Shown: positions 8,197 to 17,959 of the stretch, one piece after another | How positions within the stretch are numbered: the first letter of the stretch is position 1 | Layout: every line of letters begins with the position of its first letter | Assembly: GCF_943193185.1 (NCBI RefSeq) | Contig: NZ_CALPDE010000007.1 | Location: 20,196 to 84,195 of the forward strand | Length of the DNA: 64,000 nucleotides | Direction: 5' to 3' | Source: Lactococcus ileimucosae | GTDB lineage: Bacteria > Bacillota > Bacilli > Lactobacillales > Streptococcaceae | Position numbers and translations under genes: made by a program | The notes under the pieces: model-generated | What the model was told of the DNA's origin: nothing | What the model saw: only the letters and a program-made list of their open reading frames with translations | Database searches by the model: none

Positions 8197-8609
8197 TCTG
8201 CGTCACCTCGTTTTACAAATTTAGTCTTGACTGGAAGTTTGTGAGAGGCAAGACGCAAAGCTTCGCGTGCTACTTCTTCACTTACACCAGCAATTTCAAA
8301 CATGATTTTGCCACGTTTAACTGGTGATACCCAACCTTCAGGAGCACCTTTCCCTGAACCCATACGTACACCAATAGCTTTAGCTGTGTATGATTTGTGA
8401 GGGAAGATTTTAATCCAAACTTGACCGTTACGTTTCATGTAACGCGTCATAGCAATACGGGCTGCTTCAATCTGACGGTTAGTGATCCAGTGAGATGTAG
8501 TCGCTTGAAGACCATATTCACCGAATGCGATTTCTTTACCGCCTTTAGCTTCGCCACGCATTTTACCGCGGAATTCACGACGGTGTTTTACACGTTTTGG
8601 TACTAACAT
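8193..8609 (-). CDS. rplP: 50S ribosomal protein L16 (uL16)
   Basis: A 138-residue L16 beginning [16 protein letters not shown]. It binds near the A-site tRNA elbow and is essential for peptidyl transfer centre maturation. Three bases separate it from rpsC; the 3' end overlaps rpmC. Confidence 0.97.
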   Translation of the reverse strand: MLVPKRVKHRREFRGKMRGEAKGGKEIAFGEYGLQATTSHWITNRQIEAARIAMTRYMKRNGQVWIKIFPHKSYTAKAIGVRMGSGKGAPEGWVSPVKRGKIMFEIAGVSEEVAREALRLASHKLPVKTKFVKRGDAE

Positions 8610-8612
8610 GGA

Positions 8613-9266
8613 TTACTTTTCTCCTTTCGCAGATTTTTTAGTTGGGAGAACTTCACCACGGTAAATCCAAACTTTAACGCCAAGTTTACCATAAGTAGTG
8701 TCTGCTTCTTCCCAAGCGTAATCAATATCCGCACGCAATGTGTGGAGTGGAACTGTACCTTCAGAATATCCTTCTGCACGGGCGATGTCTGCACCGTTCA
8801 AACGACCAGATACTTGAGTTTTGATACCTTTAGCTCCTGCACGCATAGCGCGTTGGATAGCTTGTTTTTGAGCACGACGGAAAGCGATACGTGCTTCAAG
8901 TTGTTTAGCAATTCCTTCACCAACTAAGTGAGCATCCAAGTCAGGACGTTTAATCTCAACGATATTGATGTGAACTTGTTTACCAGTAAGCTTATTGAGT
9001 TCTGCACGAAGTGCATCAACATTGGCTCCAGATTTACCAATAACCATACCTGGTTTTGCAGTATGCAAAGTAACAATGACCTTGTTCACTGCACGTTCAG
9101 TTTCAATAAGTGAAACTGAAGCATCAGCAAGTTTTGTTTGGATAAGCTGGCGAATAGCCAAATCTTCGTGAAGGTAATCCGCATATTCTTTCTCAGCATA
9201 CCATTTGGCATCCCAGTCGCGAATAACGCCAACACGCATACCAATTGGATGAATTTTTTGACCCAC
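8613..9266 (-). CDS. rpsC: 30S ribosomal protein S3 (uS3)
   Basis: A 217-residue S3 with an N-terminal KH domain (GxxG loop in VIGKSGA, about residue 76-82) and a C-terminal domain ([12 protein letters not shown]). It shapes the mRNA entry tunnel. 12 nt after rplV. Confidence 0.97.
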   Translation of the reverse strand: MGQKIHPIGMRVGVIRDWDAKWYAEKEYADYLHEDLAIRQLIQTKLADASVSLIETERAVNKVIVTLHTAKPGMVIGKSGANVDALRAELNKLTGKQVHINIVEIKRPDLDAHLVGEGIAKQLEARIAFRRAQKQAIQRAMRAGAKGIKTQVSGRLNGADIARAEGYSEGTVPLHTLRADIDYAWEEADTTYGKLGVKVWIYRGEVLPTKKSAKGEK

Positions 9267-9278
9267 GATTTTACCTCC

Positions 9279-9626
9279 TTATTCTTTCTCAGCCACTACT
9301 ACTGTAATGTGGCTAGTACGTTTGTTGATTGGTGAAGCTGAACCTTTCGCACGTGGACGGAAACGTTTCATTGTTGGTCCTTCGTTGACGAAAGTTTCGC
9401 TAACTACCAAGTTAGCTTTTTCAAGACCAAAGTTATTTTCTGCATTAGCAATAGCTGAGTTCATTACTTTAAGAACTTCTGCAGCACCTTTAGTCGGTGT
9501 AAATTTCAAGATTGCGATTGCATCCGCAACACGTTTACCACGAATCAAGTCTGTAGCCAGACGAGTTTTACGAGGTGAAACGCGAACTGTTCTTGCAGTT
9601 GCTTTAGCTGAAGTAATTTCTGCCAT
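9279..9626 (-). CDS. rplV: 50S ribosomal protein L22 (uL22)
   Basis: A 115-residue L22. The beta-hairpin ([21 protein letters not shown], given here as the region around residues 83-103) lines the exit tunnel and shows no deletion of the kind known for macrolide resistance. 15 nt after rpsS. Confidence 0.97.
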   Translation of the reverse strand: MAEITSAKATARTVRVSPRKTRLATDLIRGKRVADAIAILKFTPTKGAAEVLKVMNSAIANAENNFGLEKANLVVSETFVNEGPTMKRFRPRAKGSASPINKRTSHITVVVAEKE

Positions 9627-9641
9627 TTTGTTCTCCTCCTA

Positions 9642-9920
9642 TTAACGTCTAGTTTTCTTGTCGTCAGCAGCGTGACCACGGTATGTACGCGTTGGTGCAA
9701 ATTCACCTAATTTGTGTCCAACCATATCTTCTTGAACATAAACAGGAACGTGCTTGCGTCCATCGTAAACAGCAATTGTAAGTCCTACAAAATTAGGATA
9801 GATTGTAGAACGACGTGACCAAGTTTTAATCACAGATTTCTTTTCGGCGTTTTCTTGAGCTTCGACTTTTTTCATCAAATGCTCATCAGCGAAAGGCCCC
9901 TTCTTAAGACTACGACTCAT
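9642..9920 (-). CDS. rpsS: 30S ribosomal protein S19 (uS19)
   Basis: A 92-residue S19 starting [10 protein letters not shown]. The start at 9920 has AAAGGAGAA upstream; the open frame extends further upstream only by chance through the rplB-rpsS spacer. It forms a head complex with S13. The 183-nt spacer to rplB contains a long hairpin. Confidence 0.97.
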   Translation of the reverse strand: MSRSLKKGPFADEHLMKKVEAQENAEKKSVIKTWSRRSTIYPNFVGLTIAVYDGRKHVPVYVQEDMVGHKLGEFAPTRTYRGHAADDKKTRR

Positions 9921-9987
9921 ATTTTTGAGTTCTCCTTTAAATTTGATACCACGCTGGCTGCCAGGGCCAGGTTGGCGGATAAAATAT

Positions 9988-10058
9988 AGACATCTTCTCG
10001 ACATCTTACTAAAGTTGACAAAATTTATCAATTTTAGCAAGACGCCGAGAAAGCGTCT
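9988..10058 (-). repeat. 31-nt-arm hairpin between rplB and rpsS
   Basis: Two 31-nt arms (9988-10018 and 10028-10058) around a 9-nt loop pair almost fully as minus-strand RNA: 24 Watson-Crick pairs, five G-U pairs and two mismatches. No U tract follows. It lies inside the S10 operon where the rplB-rpsS gap is normally about 20 nt. It could be a small mobile repeat (MITE-like), an RNase III site, or a regulatory stem. Confidence 0.75.
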
Positions 10059-10103
10059 CAGGACTATCTTCCCAACGCTTACAACTGTAAGCATATTGAA
10101 AAA

Positions 10104-10937
10104 TTATTTATCGTTGATACGTTTAACAATAAGTTTGTTAGAACGTGCATTTTTGTTACGTGTTTTGAGACCAAGAGCTGGTTTGCCCCATGGTGTCATT
10201 GGTGACTTACGACCAACAGGTTGTTTACCTTCACCACCACCGTGTGGGTGATCATTCGGATTCATTACAGAACCACGAACTGTTGGACGAATACCACGCC
10301 AGCGTGTACGACCAGCCTTACCATAGTTGATCAAGTTGTGTTGTTCGTTACCAACTGTACCAACTGTAGCGCGACAAGTTGAAAGAATCATACGCATTTC
10401 GCCTGATTGAAGACGAACAAGTGTGTATTTACCTTCTGTACCAAGGACTTGTGCAGATGTACCAGCTGAACGTACGAGCTGTCCACCTTTACCTGGTTTC
10501 AACTCAATGTTGTGGATAAAAGTACCAACTGGAATATTGGCAAGTGGCAATGCATTACCAACTTTAATATCTGATTCAGGACCAGATACAACAGTCATGC
10601 CCACTTCAAGACCTTTAGGTGCAAGGATATATGACTTAATACCATTTTCGTATACGATAAGGGCGATGTTGGCTGAACGGTTTGGATCATACTCTATAGT
10701 AGCAACTTTAGCTTTTACATTATCAGTTGTACGTTTGAAGTCGACCAAGCGGTATTTACGTTTGTGTCCGCCACCATGGTGACGTACTGTAATGCGGCCA
10801 AGGTTATTACGACCAGCTTTTTTGCTAAGACTTACAAGCAAGCTCTTCTCAGGAGTACTTGTAGTGATTTCTGCAAAATCGCTACCAGTCATGTTACGAC
10901 GACCGTTTGTGGTAGGTTTGTAAACTTTAATTCCCAC
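10104..10937 (-). CDS. rplB: 50S ribosomal protein L2 (uL2)
   Basis: A 277-residue L2 that starts with GTG, preceded by AAAGGAGGA. The C-terminal [12 protein letters not shown] loop contains the conserved histidine needed near the peptidyl transfer centre. 15 nt after rplW. Confidence 0.97.
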   Translation of the reverse strand: MGIKVYKPTTNGRRNMTGSDFAEITTSTPEKSLLVSLSKKAGRNNLGRITVRHHGGGHKRKYRLVDFKRTTDNVKAKVATIEYDPNRSANIALIVYENGIKSYILAPKGLEVGMTVVSGPESDIKVGNALPLANIPVGTFIHNIELKPGKGGQLVRSAGTSAQVLGTEGKYTLVRLQSGEMRMILSTCRATVGTVGNEQHNLINYGKAGRTRWRGIRPTVRGSVMNPNDHPHGGGEGKQPVGRKSPMTPWGKPALGLKTRNKNARSNKLIVKRINDK

Positions 10938-10952
10938 GATTTTCCTCCTTTA

Positions 10953-11249
10953 TTATTCTGCGTCTTCGCCGAAGAGATCAATAGATTTTGAACCTTCAGT
11001 CAAAGTGACAATTGCTTTTTTATAGCCAGGTTTGAAACCTGTATAACGACCCACACGTTTAGCTTTAGGCTTAACGCTGATTGTGTTTACAGATGCAACT
11101 TGAACACCTTCAAATGCCGCTTCAACAGCTTGTTTGATAAGGAGTTTGTGCGCGCGAGCATCTACTTCAAAAGTGTATTTCTTTTGATCCATTGCTTGCA
11201 TAGAAGCTTCTGTAATAATTGGTTTACGGATTACATCATAAAGAGACAT
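10953..11249 (-). CDS. rplW: 50S ribosomal protein L23 (uL23)
   Basis: A 98-residue L23 with the N-terminal [12 protein letters not shown] and the extended loop [18 protein letters not shown]. It is the main exit-tunnel docking site for trigger factor and SRP. Its ATG shares one base with the rplD stop codon (TAATG), so the two are translationally coupled. Confidence 0.97.
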   Translation of the reverse strand: MSLYDVIRKPIITEASMQAMDQKKYTFEVDARAHKLLIKQAVEAAFEGVQVASVNTISVKPKAKRVGRYTGFKPGYKKAIVTLTEGSKSIDLFGEDAE

Positions 11250-11875
11250 TATGCAAGAACCTCCTCAATTTGAGACAGAGCTGCTTGAGTAGCAAGAACT
11301 TTGTCAGTGTTTACAAGATCAAGTACGCTTACTGAGTTAGCAGTCGATACTTTCACGTTTTTAAGGTTACGCGCAGAGAGTTCTGCAAATTCGTTACCTT
11401 CATTAGGAAGAACAACAAGCACTTTGCGCTCAATAGAGAGAGCTTCAAGAACCTTAGCAAATTCGCTAGTTTTTGGTGCTGTAAAGTTCAATTCGTCAAC
11501 AGCAACAAGTGTGTTGTCAATAACTTTTTGTGAGTATGCTGACTTGAGAGCCAACTGACGTACTTTTTGTGGAAGTTTGTAAGCATAGCTGCGTGGGTTA
11601 GGACCGAAGACAGTACCACCACCACGGAATTGTGGTGAGCGGATTGAACCTTGACGGGCACGTCCAGTTCCTTTTTGACGCCATGGTTTTTTACCGCCAC
11701 CAGATACAAGTGAACGATTTTTATGAGCGTGTGTACCTTGACGGAGACTAGCACGTTGTGAAAGAACGACATCAAATAATACAGCTTCGTTTGGTTCGAT
11801 ACCAAACACTGCATCGTTAAGTGTTACTTCACCAGCTTGTGTGCCGTCTTGTTTAAATAATGATACCTTTGTCAT
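11249..11875 (-). CDS. rplD: 50S ribosomal protein L4 (uL4)
   Basis: A 208-residue L4 whose extended loop ([19 protein letters not shown] region, residues about 60-80) reaches the exit tunnel. In E. coli L4 also represses the S10 operon by binding its leader. The leader upstream of rpsJ here is a candidate target. Confidence 0.97.
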   Translation of the reverse strand: MTKVSLFKQDGTQAGEVTLNDAVFGIEPNEAVLFDVVLSQRASLRQGTHAHKNRSLVSGGGKKPWRQKGTGRARQGSIRSPQFRGGGTVFGPNPRSYAYKLPQKVRQLALKSAYSQKVIDNTLVAVDELNFTAPKTSEFAKVLEALSIERKVLVVLPNEGNEFAELSARNLKNVKVSTANSVSVLDLVNTDKVLATQAALSQIEEVLA

Positions 11876-11897
11876 TATAATCTATCTCCTTTCCTTA

Positions 11898-12521
11898 TTA
11901 TTTAGATTTGATCGCTGATTTGATAACGATCAATGATTTTTTAGCTCCAGGTACGTTACCTTTGATAAGGATAACGTTTTGTTCTGGAAGCACTTGAGCG
12001 ATAACAAGGTTTTGTACAGTAACTTTCTTATTACCCATACGTCCAGCAAGGCGTTTGCCTTTAGGAACTCTGTTCGCTGCAACAGGACCCATTGAACCAG
12101 GACGACGGTGGTAACGTGAACCGTGAGCCATTGGACCACGTGATTGTCCCCAACGTTTGATTGGTCCTTGGAAACCTTTACCTTTAGAAATACCGGTAAC
12201 ATCAACGACATCTCCAGCTTCGAAAGTATCAACTTTAATTTCTGAGCCAACTTCTAAGCCTTCGATCCCTTTGAATTCACGAATGAAGCGCTTAGGAGCT
12301 GTGTTAGCTTTTGCTACATGACCTTTGGCAGGTTTGTTAGACAAAACTTCACGTTTGTCATCGAAACCAACTTGAACAGCTTCATAACCGTCTGTAGCGA
12401 CAGTTTTTGTTTGAAGCACAACGTTCGGAGTTGCTTCGATTACAGTTACGGGAATTAATTCACCGTTTTCTGTGAAGATTTGAGTCATTCCCACTTTTTT
12501 CCCTAAGATTCCTTTTGACAT
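11898..12521 (-). CDS. rplC: 50S ribosomal protein L3 (uL3)
   Basis: A 207-residue L3 with the W-finger region ([13 protein letters not shown], about 125-140) that reaches the peptidyl transferase centre. Early assembly protein; 14 nt after rpsJ. Confidence 0.97.
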   Translation of the reverse strand: MSKGILGKKVGMTQIFTENGELIPVTVIEATPNVVLQTKTVATDGYEAVQVGFDDKREVLSNKPAKGHVAKANTAPKRFIREFKGIEGLEVGSEIKVDTFEAGDVVDVTGISKGKGFQGPIKRWGQSRGPMAHGSRYHRRPGSMGPVAANRVPKGKRLAGRMGNKKVTVQNLVIAQVLPEQNVILIKGNVPGAKKSLIVIKSAIKSK

Positions 12522-12535
12522 GAGAATTACCTTTC

Positions 12536-12844
12536 TTATAATTTAATTTCGATGTTTACGCCACTTGGAAGATCAAGTTTCATCAATGAATCAACTGTTT
12601 TTTGTGTTGGTTCAATGATATCAATCAAACGTTTGTGTGTACGCATTTCAAACTGTTCGCGTGAGTCTTTGTATTTGTGAGTCGCGCGAATAACTGTGTA
12701 GACGCTACGGTCAGTTGGAAGTGGGATTGGACCACTTACTTCTGCGTTTGTACGTTTTGCAGTTTCTACAATTTTTTCAGCAGCAGCATCAAGGATACGA
12801 TGTTCGTATGCTTTGAGGCGGATACGGATTTTTTTAGTTGCCAT
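12536..12844 (-). CDS. rpsJ: 30S ribosomal protein S10 / NusE (uS10)
   Basis: A 102-residue S10 with ATG preceded by GAAGGAG. It is a 30S head protein and, as NusE, a transcription antitermination partner of NusB and NusG. First gene of the operon, behind a consensus promoter and structured leader. Confidence 0.97.
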
Positions 12845-12892
12845 TTTTTCTCCTTCGTCTATTTGTTAATAGGCTAGCTCAGCGGGAAAACC

Positions 12893-12926
12893 GACACCGA
12901 AGTATGGCAATACTTTCGGGTGTGTC
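12893..12926 (-). promoter_or_regulatory. S10-operon leader hairpin
   Basis: The rpsJ leader forms GACAC-ACCCGAAAGTAT / ATACTT-CGGTGTC with a 4-nt loop. It lies between the promoter and the rpsJ start in a 132-nt leader and may be an L4-type autoregulatory target, as in the S10 operon of other bacteria. No homology to a named leader family was established. Confidence 0.5.
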
Positions 12927-12975
12927 GCAACCTCTCGCTTCATCGCTAATACTGCAATTTTTACAGCACCTATCC

Positions 12976-13004
12976 ATTCTATCAAAGCACTCCTGTCTTG
13001 TCAA
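12976..13004 (-). promoter_or_regulatory. Promoter of the S10 operon
   Basis: TTGACA (12999-13004), 17-nt spacer, TAGAAT (12976-12981) on the minus strand. The -35 is perfect, as expected for a strongly expressed ribosomal operon, and the -10 and its context are the same as in the rpsU promoter. Confidence 0.9.
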
Positions 13005-13093
13005 GAGTATAAATAATTTTTTTGTAAATTATTTTCTTTCCGCTACATAGGTGGGCAAGTAATTTACCCGAATTAAATTTTGCGACAAAATAA

Positions 13094-13122
13094 TTCACAT
13101 CGCTTTAGAAATACTATATAAT
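13094..13122 (+). promoter_or_regulatory. Promoter of mscL
   Basis: TTCACA (13094-13099), 17-nt spacer and TATAAT (13117-13122), followed by AGGAG nine bases before the mscL ATG. Confidence 0.7.
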
Positions 13123-13154
13123 AACAATATATACATATAGCAATAGGAGAACTT

Positions 13155-13535
13155 ATGATTAAAGAATTCAAAGAATTTATTTTACGTGGGAATGTCTTAG
13201 ACTTAGCTGTCGGTGTTATTATTGGTGCAGCCTTTACAGCCATCGTTTCTTCTTTGGTTAACAATCTCATCAATCCTCTTATCGGACTCTTTGTTCAAGA
13301 TGGTGCCCTAACTCAAATGTCTGTCAAAGTCGCTGGTGCAACCTTTGCATACGGTGCTTTCTTAAATGATGTGTTGAACTTTTTGATTACTGCCTTTATT
13401 GTCTTCATTATTGTTAAGGCAATCAACAAGCTCTTTCCTAAAAAAGCGGCCGAGGATACTCCTGTAGCCAACGAAGAACTGGATACATTACGCGAAATTC
13501 GTGACCTCTTAAAAGAAAAAGAACTTTCAAAATAA
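13155..13535 (+). CDS. mscL: Large-conductance mechanosensitive channel MscL
   Basis: A 126-residue MscL with N-terminal amphipathic helix, TM1 (about 13-42, containing [14 protein letters not shown]), a periplasmic-equivalent loop, TM2 (about 68-92) and a charged C-terminal bundle helix. It opens at high membrane tension to release solutes on hypo-osmotic shock. Monocistronic, between the S10 operon (divergent) and the MATE gene (convergent). Confidence 0.96.
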   Translation: MIKEFKEFILRGNVLDLAVGVIIGAAFTAIVSSLVNNLINPLIGLFVQDGALTQMSVKVAGATFAYGAFLNDVLNFLITAFIVFIIVKAINKLFPKKAAEDTPVANEELDTLREIRDLLKEKELSK

Positions 13536-13548
13536 TTTTATAAGATTT

Positions 13549-13583
13549 AAAAAGTCATCCAAAACTAAGCGGGATGACTTTTT
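13549..13583. terminator. Bidirectional terminator between mscL and the MATE gene
   Basis: AAAAAGTCATCC pairs with GGATGACTTTTT; A and T runs on both sides let it serve both convergent genes. It overlaps the last codons of the MATE gene. Confidence 0.85.
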
Positions 13584-14859
13584 AGATTTCGAGATAGTGC
13601 TGTATCGTTCTCTGAAAACGTAGTTTCAGAAAAACAAATCTGAAAAAGTTATCTGCAAGAACAGCAAACCATATCCCCTCCAGTCCAAATGCAAAAATTT
13701 GACTAAGAACGTACCCAAGCCCTACACGAATGACGAGCATTCCTATAATTGTTGTATACAAGGGAAGTTTTGCATTTCCTATTCCTTGAAAAGCCGCTGT
13801 ATAAGTTGTCGTTCCCGTGACAAAAAATGTTGCTAAGAAGGAAAAAAGAATAACTGTGTGACTGGCTGCGAGAGCTGTTGTGTCTGAAGTAAAAAGTCGA
13901 CTCAAGAACGAGGAACCTAAAACCAGAAATAAACCAATGGCAAACATCATACTGCTTGCCAGCCAATAAGTCCTTGTGATATAAGAGCGAATAGCTTTGA
14001 TATTTTTGTGGCCAAACTCTTGAGCAACTAAAATTACGGTCACCGTGGCTAAACCAAAGGCAGGCATATAGTTAAACTGTGTAATACTCTCACCAATAGC
14101 ATTACCTGCAAATACAGGATTGCCCAAGGCAATAATCAAAACCATAATTACGAGGTCTCCTACACGCATAGCCAAACGTTCTCCTGCAGCTGGGAGTGTC
14201 AAAAAAATCAATTCCTTGCTGATTTTTTCTTTGAAAAAATCTTTTGTCGGCTGTAAATTTTTCTCTTTCAATTTTTTCCATAAATAAAGGAGAGCCAAAG
14301 TTCTTGATGCCATCGTTCCCAAAGCTACTCCAACCACTCCCATATGAAGGACAAATATCAATATAGCCGAAAGAAGGAGATTGAGGAGATTGGCAAAAAA
14401 ACTGGCATACATTGGTGTGCGGGTATCTCCATTTGCTCTGATAATTGCTCCAAAACTTGTCATCAGTGCTAAAAGGACAATTGTTCCACCAACTAAAAGC
14501 AAGTAAGTCTTACCTAAAGCAGCTACTTCTCCACGCCCACCAAAAAAATAAACCAAATCTTGCGCGAATATTACCGTTAATATCCCAATGAAACCGCCTA
14601 ATAGCATGGTAAGCTTCATACCTGCGTTAAGCATTTGTCTCGTCATTTTTCGAGCTAGAACACTTGATAATATCGTGCCTAGAGCAATAAATATCGCCTG
14701 ATAGACAGTAATAATGTTATTTGCCAGCGAGACTCCTGCTACAGCTGCAAGACCAAGTCGAGTAACTAAAAATGTATCGCTAAGCCCCATCAACATTTGT
14801 AAAAAGTTTTCGATAACAGCGGGAAGTGCAAATTTTAAGATTTCTTTTGTTGATTTCAT
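13582..14859 (-). CDS. MATE family efflux transporter
   Basis: A 425-residue, 12-helix MATE protein (two six-helix halves) that exports drugs or toxic metabolites by Na+ or H+ antiport. The N-terminal half has ALPAVIENFLQM and SDTFLVTRLG, typical of the family. No Shine-Dalgarno lies before the ATG; the start follows directly after the nusG 3' hairpin. Part of that hairpin (AGGGT) can pair instead with ACCCT next to the start, so the structure could affect translation. Substrate unknown. Confidence 0.9.
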   Translation of the reverse strand: MKSTKEILKFALPAVIENFLQMLMGLSDTFLVTRLGLAAVAGVSLANNIITVYQAIFIALGTILSSVLARKMTRQMLNAGMKLTMLLGGFIGILTVIFAQDLVYFFGGRGEVAALGKTYLLLVGGTIVLLALMTSFGAIIRANGDTRTPMYASFFANLLNLLLSAILIFVLHMGVVGVALGTMASRTLALLYLWKKLKEKNLQPTKDFFKEKISKELIFLTLPAAGERLAMRVGDLVIMVLIIALGNPVFAGNAIGESITQFNYMPAFGLATVTVILVAQEFGHKNIKAIRSYITRTYWLASSMMFAIGLFLVLGSSFLSRLFTSDTTALAASHTVILFSFLATFFVTGTTTYTAAFQGIGNAKLPLYTTIIGMLVIRVGLGYVLSQIFAFGLEGIWFAVLADNFFRFVFLKLRFQRTIQHYLEI

Positions 14860-14869
14860 ATTTAGGGTA

Positions 14870-14903
14870 AATAAGAGCGCACCCTTAAAGATACGCTCTT
14901 ATT
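14870..14903. terminator. Hairpin between nusG and the MATE gene
   Basis: AATAAGAGCG pairs with CGCTCTTATT (14-nt loop). The longer T run lies on the plus strand, so for the minus-strand nusG it is a weak terminator that may let some transcription into the MATE gene. Confidence 0.6.
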
Positions 14904-14906
14904 TTT

Positions 14907-15467
14907 TTATCCTTTGACTTCTTCAATTTGATGCAAATCAAGTTCTACTGGTGTTTCACGTCCAAACATGTCCACCATAACTTTAATCTTGTCATCGCCT
15001 AAAACTTCAGTAATGGGTGCTTCAAATCCTGAGAAAGCACCGTCGATAATGCGCACACGCTTACCAACGAAGATATCAAAGTCAATTTCACGCACAACTT
15101 TACCCATACCAATAAGGATTTCTTGAATTTCTTCTTCAAAAAGCGGCGTCGGCTTTGAACGGTTACCGTGTGAGCCTACAAACCCTGTAACGTTCGGTGT
15201 ATTACGGACGATAAACCAAGCCTCGTCTGTCATGTTCATTTCCACTAAAACATAACCTGGGAAGAGATTTTCTTCAACATCTTTCATTTTACCGTTCACT
15301 TCTGTGCGAACCGTTTCTGTTGGAATCTCAACGCGAAGAATTTTATCTGCCATATTATAAAGTTCTGCACGCTCAAGCAAATCTTCTTTAACTTTTTTTT
15401 CGTAACCAGAGTAAGTTTGGATAACAAACCAGCCTTGGTCAAAACTTGTCAATGTACTTTCGTCCAT
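14907..15467 (-). CDS. nusG: Transcription termination/antitermination factor NusG
   Basis: A 186-residue NusG: NGN domain (about 11-115, WFVIQTYSGYEKKV and LFPGYVLVEM) and C-terminal KOW domain (about 130-186, GAFSGFEA). It binds the RNA polymerase clamp and modulates pausing. Downstream of secE by about 97 nt in the standard rpmG-secE-nusG order; strong GAGGTG-type site before the ATG. Confidence 0.97.
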   Translation of the reverse strand: MDESTLTSFDQGWFVIQTYSGYEKKVKEDLLERAELYNMADKILRVEIPTETVRTEVNGKMKDVEENLFPGYVLVEMNMTDEAWFIVRNTPNVTGFVGSHGNRSKPTPLFEEEIQEILIGMGKVVREIDFDIFVGKRVRIIDGAFSGFEAPITEVLGDDKIKVMVDMFGRETPVELDLHQIEEVKG

Positions 15468-15564
15468 TTGAGCACCTCTTTTTTATTTATTTTCAAATTT
15501 GTAAGTTCATGGTCTGAACGGATTGTATAAGAAAAAGGCTCTCGCCTTTTCCTTCATTATATCA

Positions 15565-15762
15565 CTAATTACGTACAAATGGAAGTAGGTACTGTACAGC
15601 ACTTGTAATACCATTTTGCGTTACCCAGTCGAAAATCATCAAAAAGATGAGGAAGAAAACAGTATATTCAATAACCATGAAAAAATCAATAACAGACTGT
15701 TTACGTGTCGGCCACGTTGTTAACTTCATTTCTTTGACAACACTACCAATAAATTTAAACAT
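15565..15762 (-). CDS. secE: Preprotein translocase subunit SecE
   Basis: A 65-residue single-spanning SecE: N-terminal amphipathic segment with the family motif TTWPTRKQ (15-22), then one TM helix (about 31-50). It clamps SecY in the plasma membrane. The ATG lies five bases after the rpmG stop, with its weak ribosome binding site inside rpmG. Confidence 0.95.
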   Translation of the reverse strand: MFKFIGSVVKEMKLTTWPTRKQSVIDFFMVIEYTVFFLIFLMIFDWVTQNGITSAVQYLLPFVRN

Positions 15763-15767
15763 TTACT

Positions 15768-15917
15768 TTATCTCGTTTCTTTATGCAAAGTATGTTTGCC
15801 ACATCGTGAGCAAAACTTTTTGACTTCAATGCGTTTTTCTTTTGCTGTCTTTGACAGTTGGAGAGAGTAGTTTCTCGAGCCACAGACAGTGCATGCCAAT
15901 CCCGCTTTTTTTAACAT
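15768..15917 (-). CDS. rpmG: 50S ribosomal protein L33 (bL33)
   Basis: A 49-residue L33 ([18 protein letters not shown]...) too short for most ORF filters. It has CxxC at Cys9/Cys12 and Cys34/Cys37, the zinc-binding form. It lies directly upstream of secE as in other Firmicutes. No Shine-Dalgarno is present, and a promoter ends six bases before the ATG, suggesting a leaderless message. Confidence 0.93.
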   Translation of the reverse strand: MLKKAGLACTVCGSRNYSLQLSKTAKEKRIEVKKFCSRCGKHTLHKETR

Positions 15918-15923
15918 GCTATT

Positions 15924-15952
15924 ATTTTAGCAGAACTCCGAAAAAAATTCAA
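15924..15952 (-). promoter_or_regulatory. Promoter of rpmG-secE-nusG, leaderless architecture
   Basis: TTGAAT (15947-15952), 17-nt spacer, TG-extended TAAAAT (15924-15929). The -10 ends six bases before the rpmG ATG at 15917, so the expected start is the A of the ATG. Confidence 0.75.
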
Positions 15953-15958
15953 ATCTCT

Positions 15959-17797
15959 CTATTTTTTCGCCATACTTTCCAAAATCAAGCGTGTATAATT
16001 CATCGCGCCTTGATCTTTTGGATGAATACCGTCACTATAGAACCATGAACTTTGGTTTTCCGAAAGACCGTGCCAATCAATAATTGTCAAATTGGGATAC
16101 TTTTTAGCCATCTCTTTTAGCTGATTATTATTACTCTTTTCCCAAGGACGGGGCATGAGATTATTAATCCAGTAAACAGGCTTATCACCAACTTCTTGCA
16201 TAATCTTTTCCACATAATTCGTATTCCCAATAGTTAGTGTTCCATTTGTGCCTAAGCCAATCAAAATAGCATCTGCCTTTTGAACAGCCTCCTTATTTTC
16301 CGCTAAAATCGTCGCCCCTGAATCTACTTGCTCTCCTACAACAGCCTTAATCGTCATTCTTGGAAAGGCTTCTTGCAGATCTGTTGAACCTGCGACCATG
16401 ACAGAATCTCCAACTGCAAAAATTTTCATTTCACTTGCTCTTTCTGCAACCACGGGATCAACACCGTATTTTTCAGCAATACTTTTGAGAGGGGCGCTAA
16501 CACGCGCATTTGCAGCTTTCAAGTTAGCCTCTTCAAGTGCTTTTTGCTGTTCCATAATCTTAGCTTCTAAGACCTGTTGATCATGTGGAGACTTGGGAGA
16601 GGTTAAGATGATAAGCAAGGAAGCGCTTACTAAAATGACAACTGCAAGTGCTTTTTTGGGTAATGCTCGCCACCTCTCTCGCTGAATGTCTTCTGCCTTT
16701 GTTTTAATCCATGGCCATAATTTACTATAATCATAAGCCACAAGTGGGCTTTCAATAAAACGATAAGAGAGTTCAGACAAAGCAAAAACCAGCAACAACT
16801 GCCAGATAACATTGTACCAGCTTGTAGGATTAATAATTTTTGCAGCTGCTAGAGCAAATACGGGCAGCTGCCATAAATAAATGCCATAGGAACGAGAGCC
16901 GATATAATCAAAAATCCTATTCGAAAATATTCTGTTCGCTTTCAAACCTGGATGTACAACTAAGGCAATTAAAAGCATCGATAAGAGACTAACAAACCAG
17001 AGGCCGCCATAGTATGTAATTGGACTCTGCGCTGGCATAAAGATATACAAGAGCAAAGTAAGAGCAAGAACACCTAGTAATAGATTGCGGCCAAATGCTT
17101 GCCCTTTCTTGTTCAACTTAGCATGACTTTTGTTCAGTGGCCAGACGAAAGCCATACTCGCGCCCATGAAAAGACTAAAAACACGTGTATCTGTCCCATA
17201 GTAAACACGTGTTGGGTCTTGCCCAACCTTATACTGGGCAATCATCAAAATCAATGAGATTATAGCTAAAAAGTTAATCAATAAAAAACTATGTTTCTTA
17301 TGGCGAATAAATTTCACTAAGAAAATGACTATCAGCGGCCAGAAAAGAAAGAATTGCCCTTCAATTGCGAGGTAATATATATGTTTAAAAGGTGATTCAC
17401 CTGCCGAATCAGCAAAATAAGACGACCCTTGTTGGATCTGCCACCAGTTCTGGACCATAAAAACACTTGACAAGAAGTTTGACCGCAAACCTTTCATCTG
17501 ATTGTTCTGGAAGAACAACAGATATGGAGAGACAATCAGAAAGACAACCAAAAGCATGGGATAAATACGCTTCATTCTTTTTTTCCAAAATTTAAGAGGG
17601 CTTATCTTTTTAGTCCCCTTAAACTCCCTTAGTAATGAGTCCGTCACCAAATAACCGGAGAGTACAAAGAAGAGAACAACTCCTAAAAAGCCACCCTGAA
17701 TTTTTTCTGGATAGAGATGATAGAAAATGACAGCAAAAACCCCTAAGGTACGCAAGCCGTTGAAACCACTAACAAAACGTTTTTTTGCTTCCACCAT
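15959..17797 (-). CDS. OatA-like peptidoglycan O-acetyltransferase
   Basis: A 612-residue membrane enzyme. The N-terminal acyltransferase-3 domain (about 1-400, ten or so TM helices; His27 in FYHLYP and R/E-rich conserved loops) carries acetyl groups across the membrane. The C-terminal extracellular SGNH domain (about 455-612) has the triad Ser465 (GDSV), Asp589 and His592 (DGIHP) and the block III motif GTNG. OatA acetylates MurNAc O-6 and gives lysozyme resistance. The domain plan also occurs in other polysaccharide acetylases, so the substrate is inferred. Strong GGAGGA before ATG. Located between pbp2A and rpmG. Confidence 0.85.
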   Translation of the reverse strand: MVEAKKRFVSGFNGLRTLGVFAVIFYHLYPEKIQGGFLGVVLFFVLSGYLVTDSLLREFKGTKKISPLKFWKKRMKRIYPMLLVVFLIVSPYLLFFQNNQMKGLRSNFLSSVFMVQNWWQIQQGSSYFADSAGESPFKHIYYLAIEGQFFLFWPLIVIFLVKFIRHKKHSFLLINFLAIISLILMIAQYKVGQDPTRVYYGTDTRVFSLFMGASMAFVWPLNKSHAKLNKKGQAFGRNLLLGVLALTLLLYIFMPAQSPITYYGGLWFVSLLSMLLIALVVHPGLKANRIFSNRIFDYIGSRSYGIYLWQLPVFALAAAKIINPTSWYNVIWQLLLVFALSELSYRFIESPLVAYDYSKLWPWIKTKAEDIQRERWRALPKKALAVVILVSASLLIILTSPKSPHDQQVLEAKIMEQQKALEEANLKAANARVSAPLKSIAEKYGVDPVVAERASEMKIFAVGDSVMVAGSTDLQEAFPRMTIKAVVGEQVDSGATILAENKEAVQKADAILIGLGTNGTLTIGNTNYVEKIMQEVGDKPVYWINNLMPRPWEKSNNNQLKEMAKKYPNLTIIDWHGLSENQSSWFYSDGIHPKDQGAMNYTRLILESMAKK

Positions 17798-17880
17798 TGT
17801 CCTCCTTCTAAAAAATAAATTTTAATTTCACTACTTATTTTACTCTGTTTAGACTAACTTTTGGCTCACATTTTTGTAAG

Positions 17881-17907
17881 AAAAAAAGCCGTGGCATGAC
17901 TTTTTTC
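17881..17907 (-). terminator. Terminator of pbp2A
   Basis: AAAAAAGTC pairs with GGCTTTTTT around a 7-nt loop, ending in seven T on the minus strand. The A-rich left arm means it could also act on the other strand. Confidence 0.65.
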
Positions 17908-17959
17908 TAACTTATGCACTATCTCTATTTTACCACTTTTAATAATATTTTAGAACATT

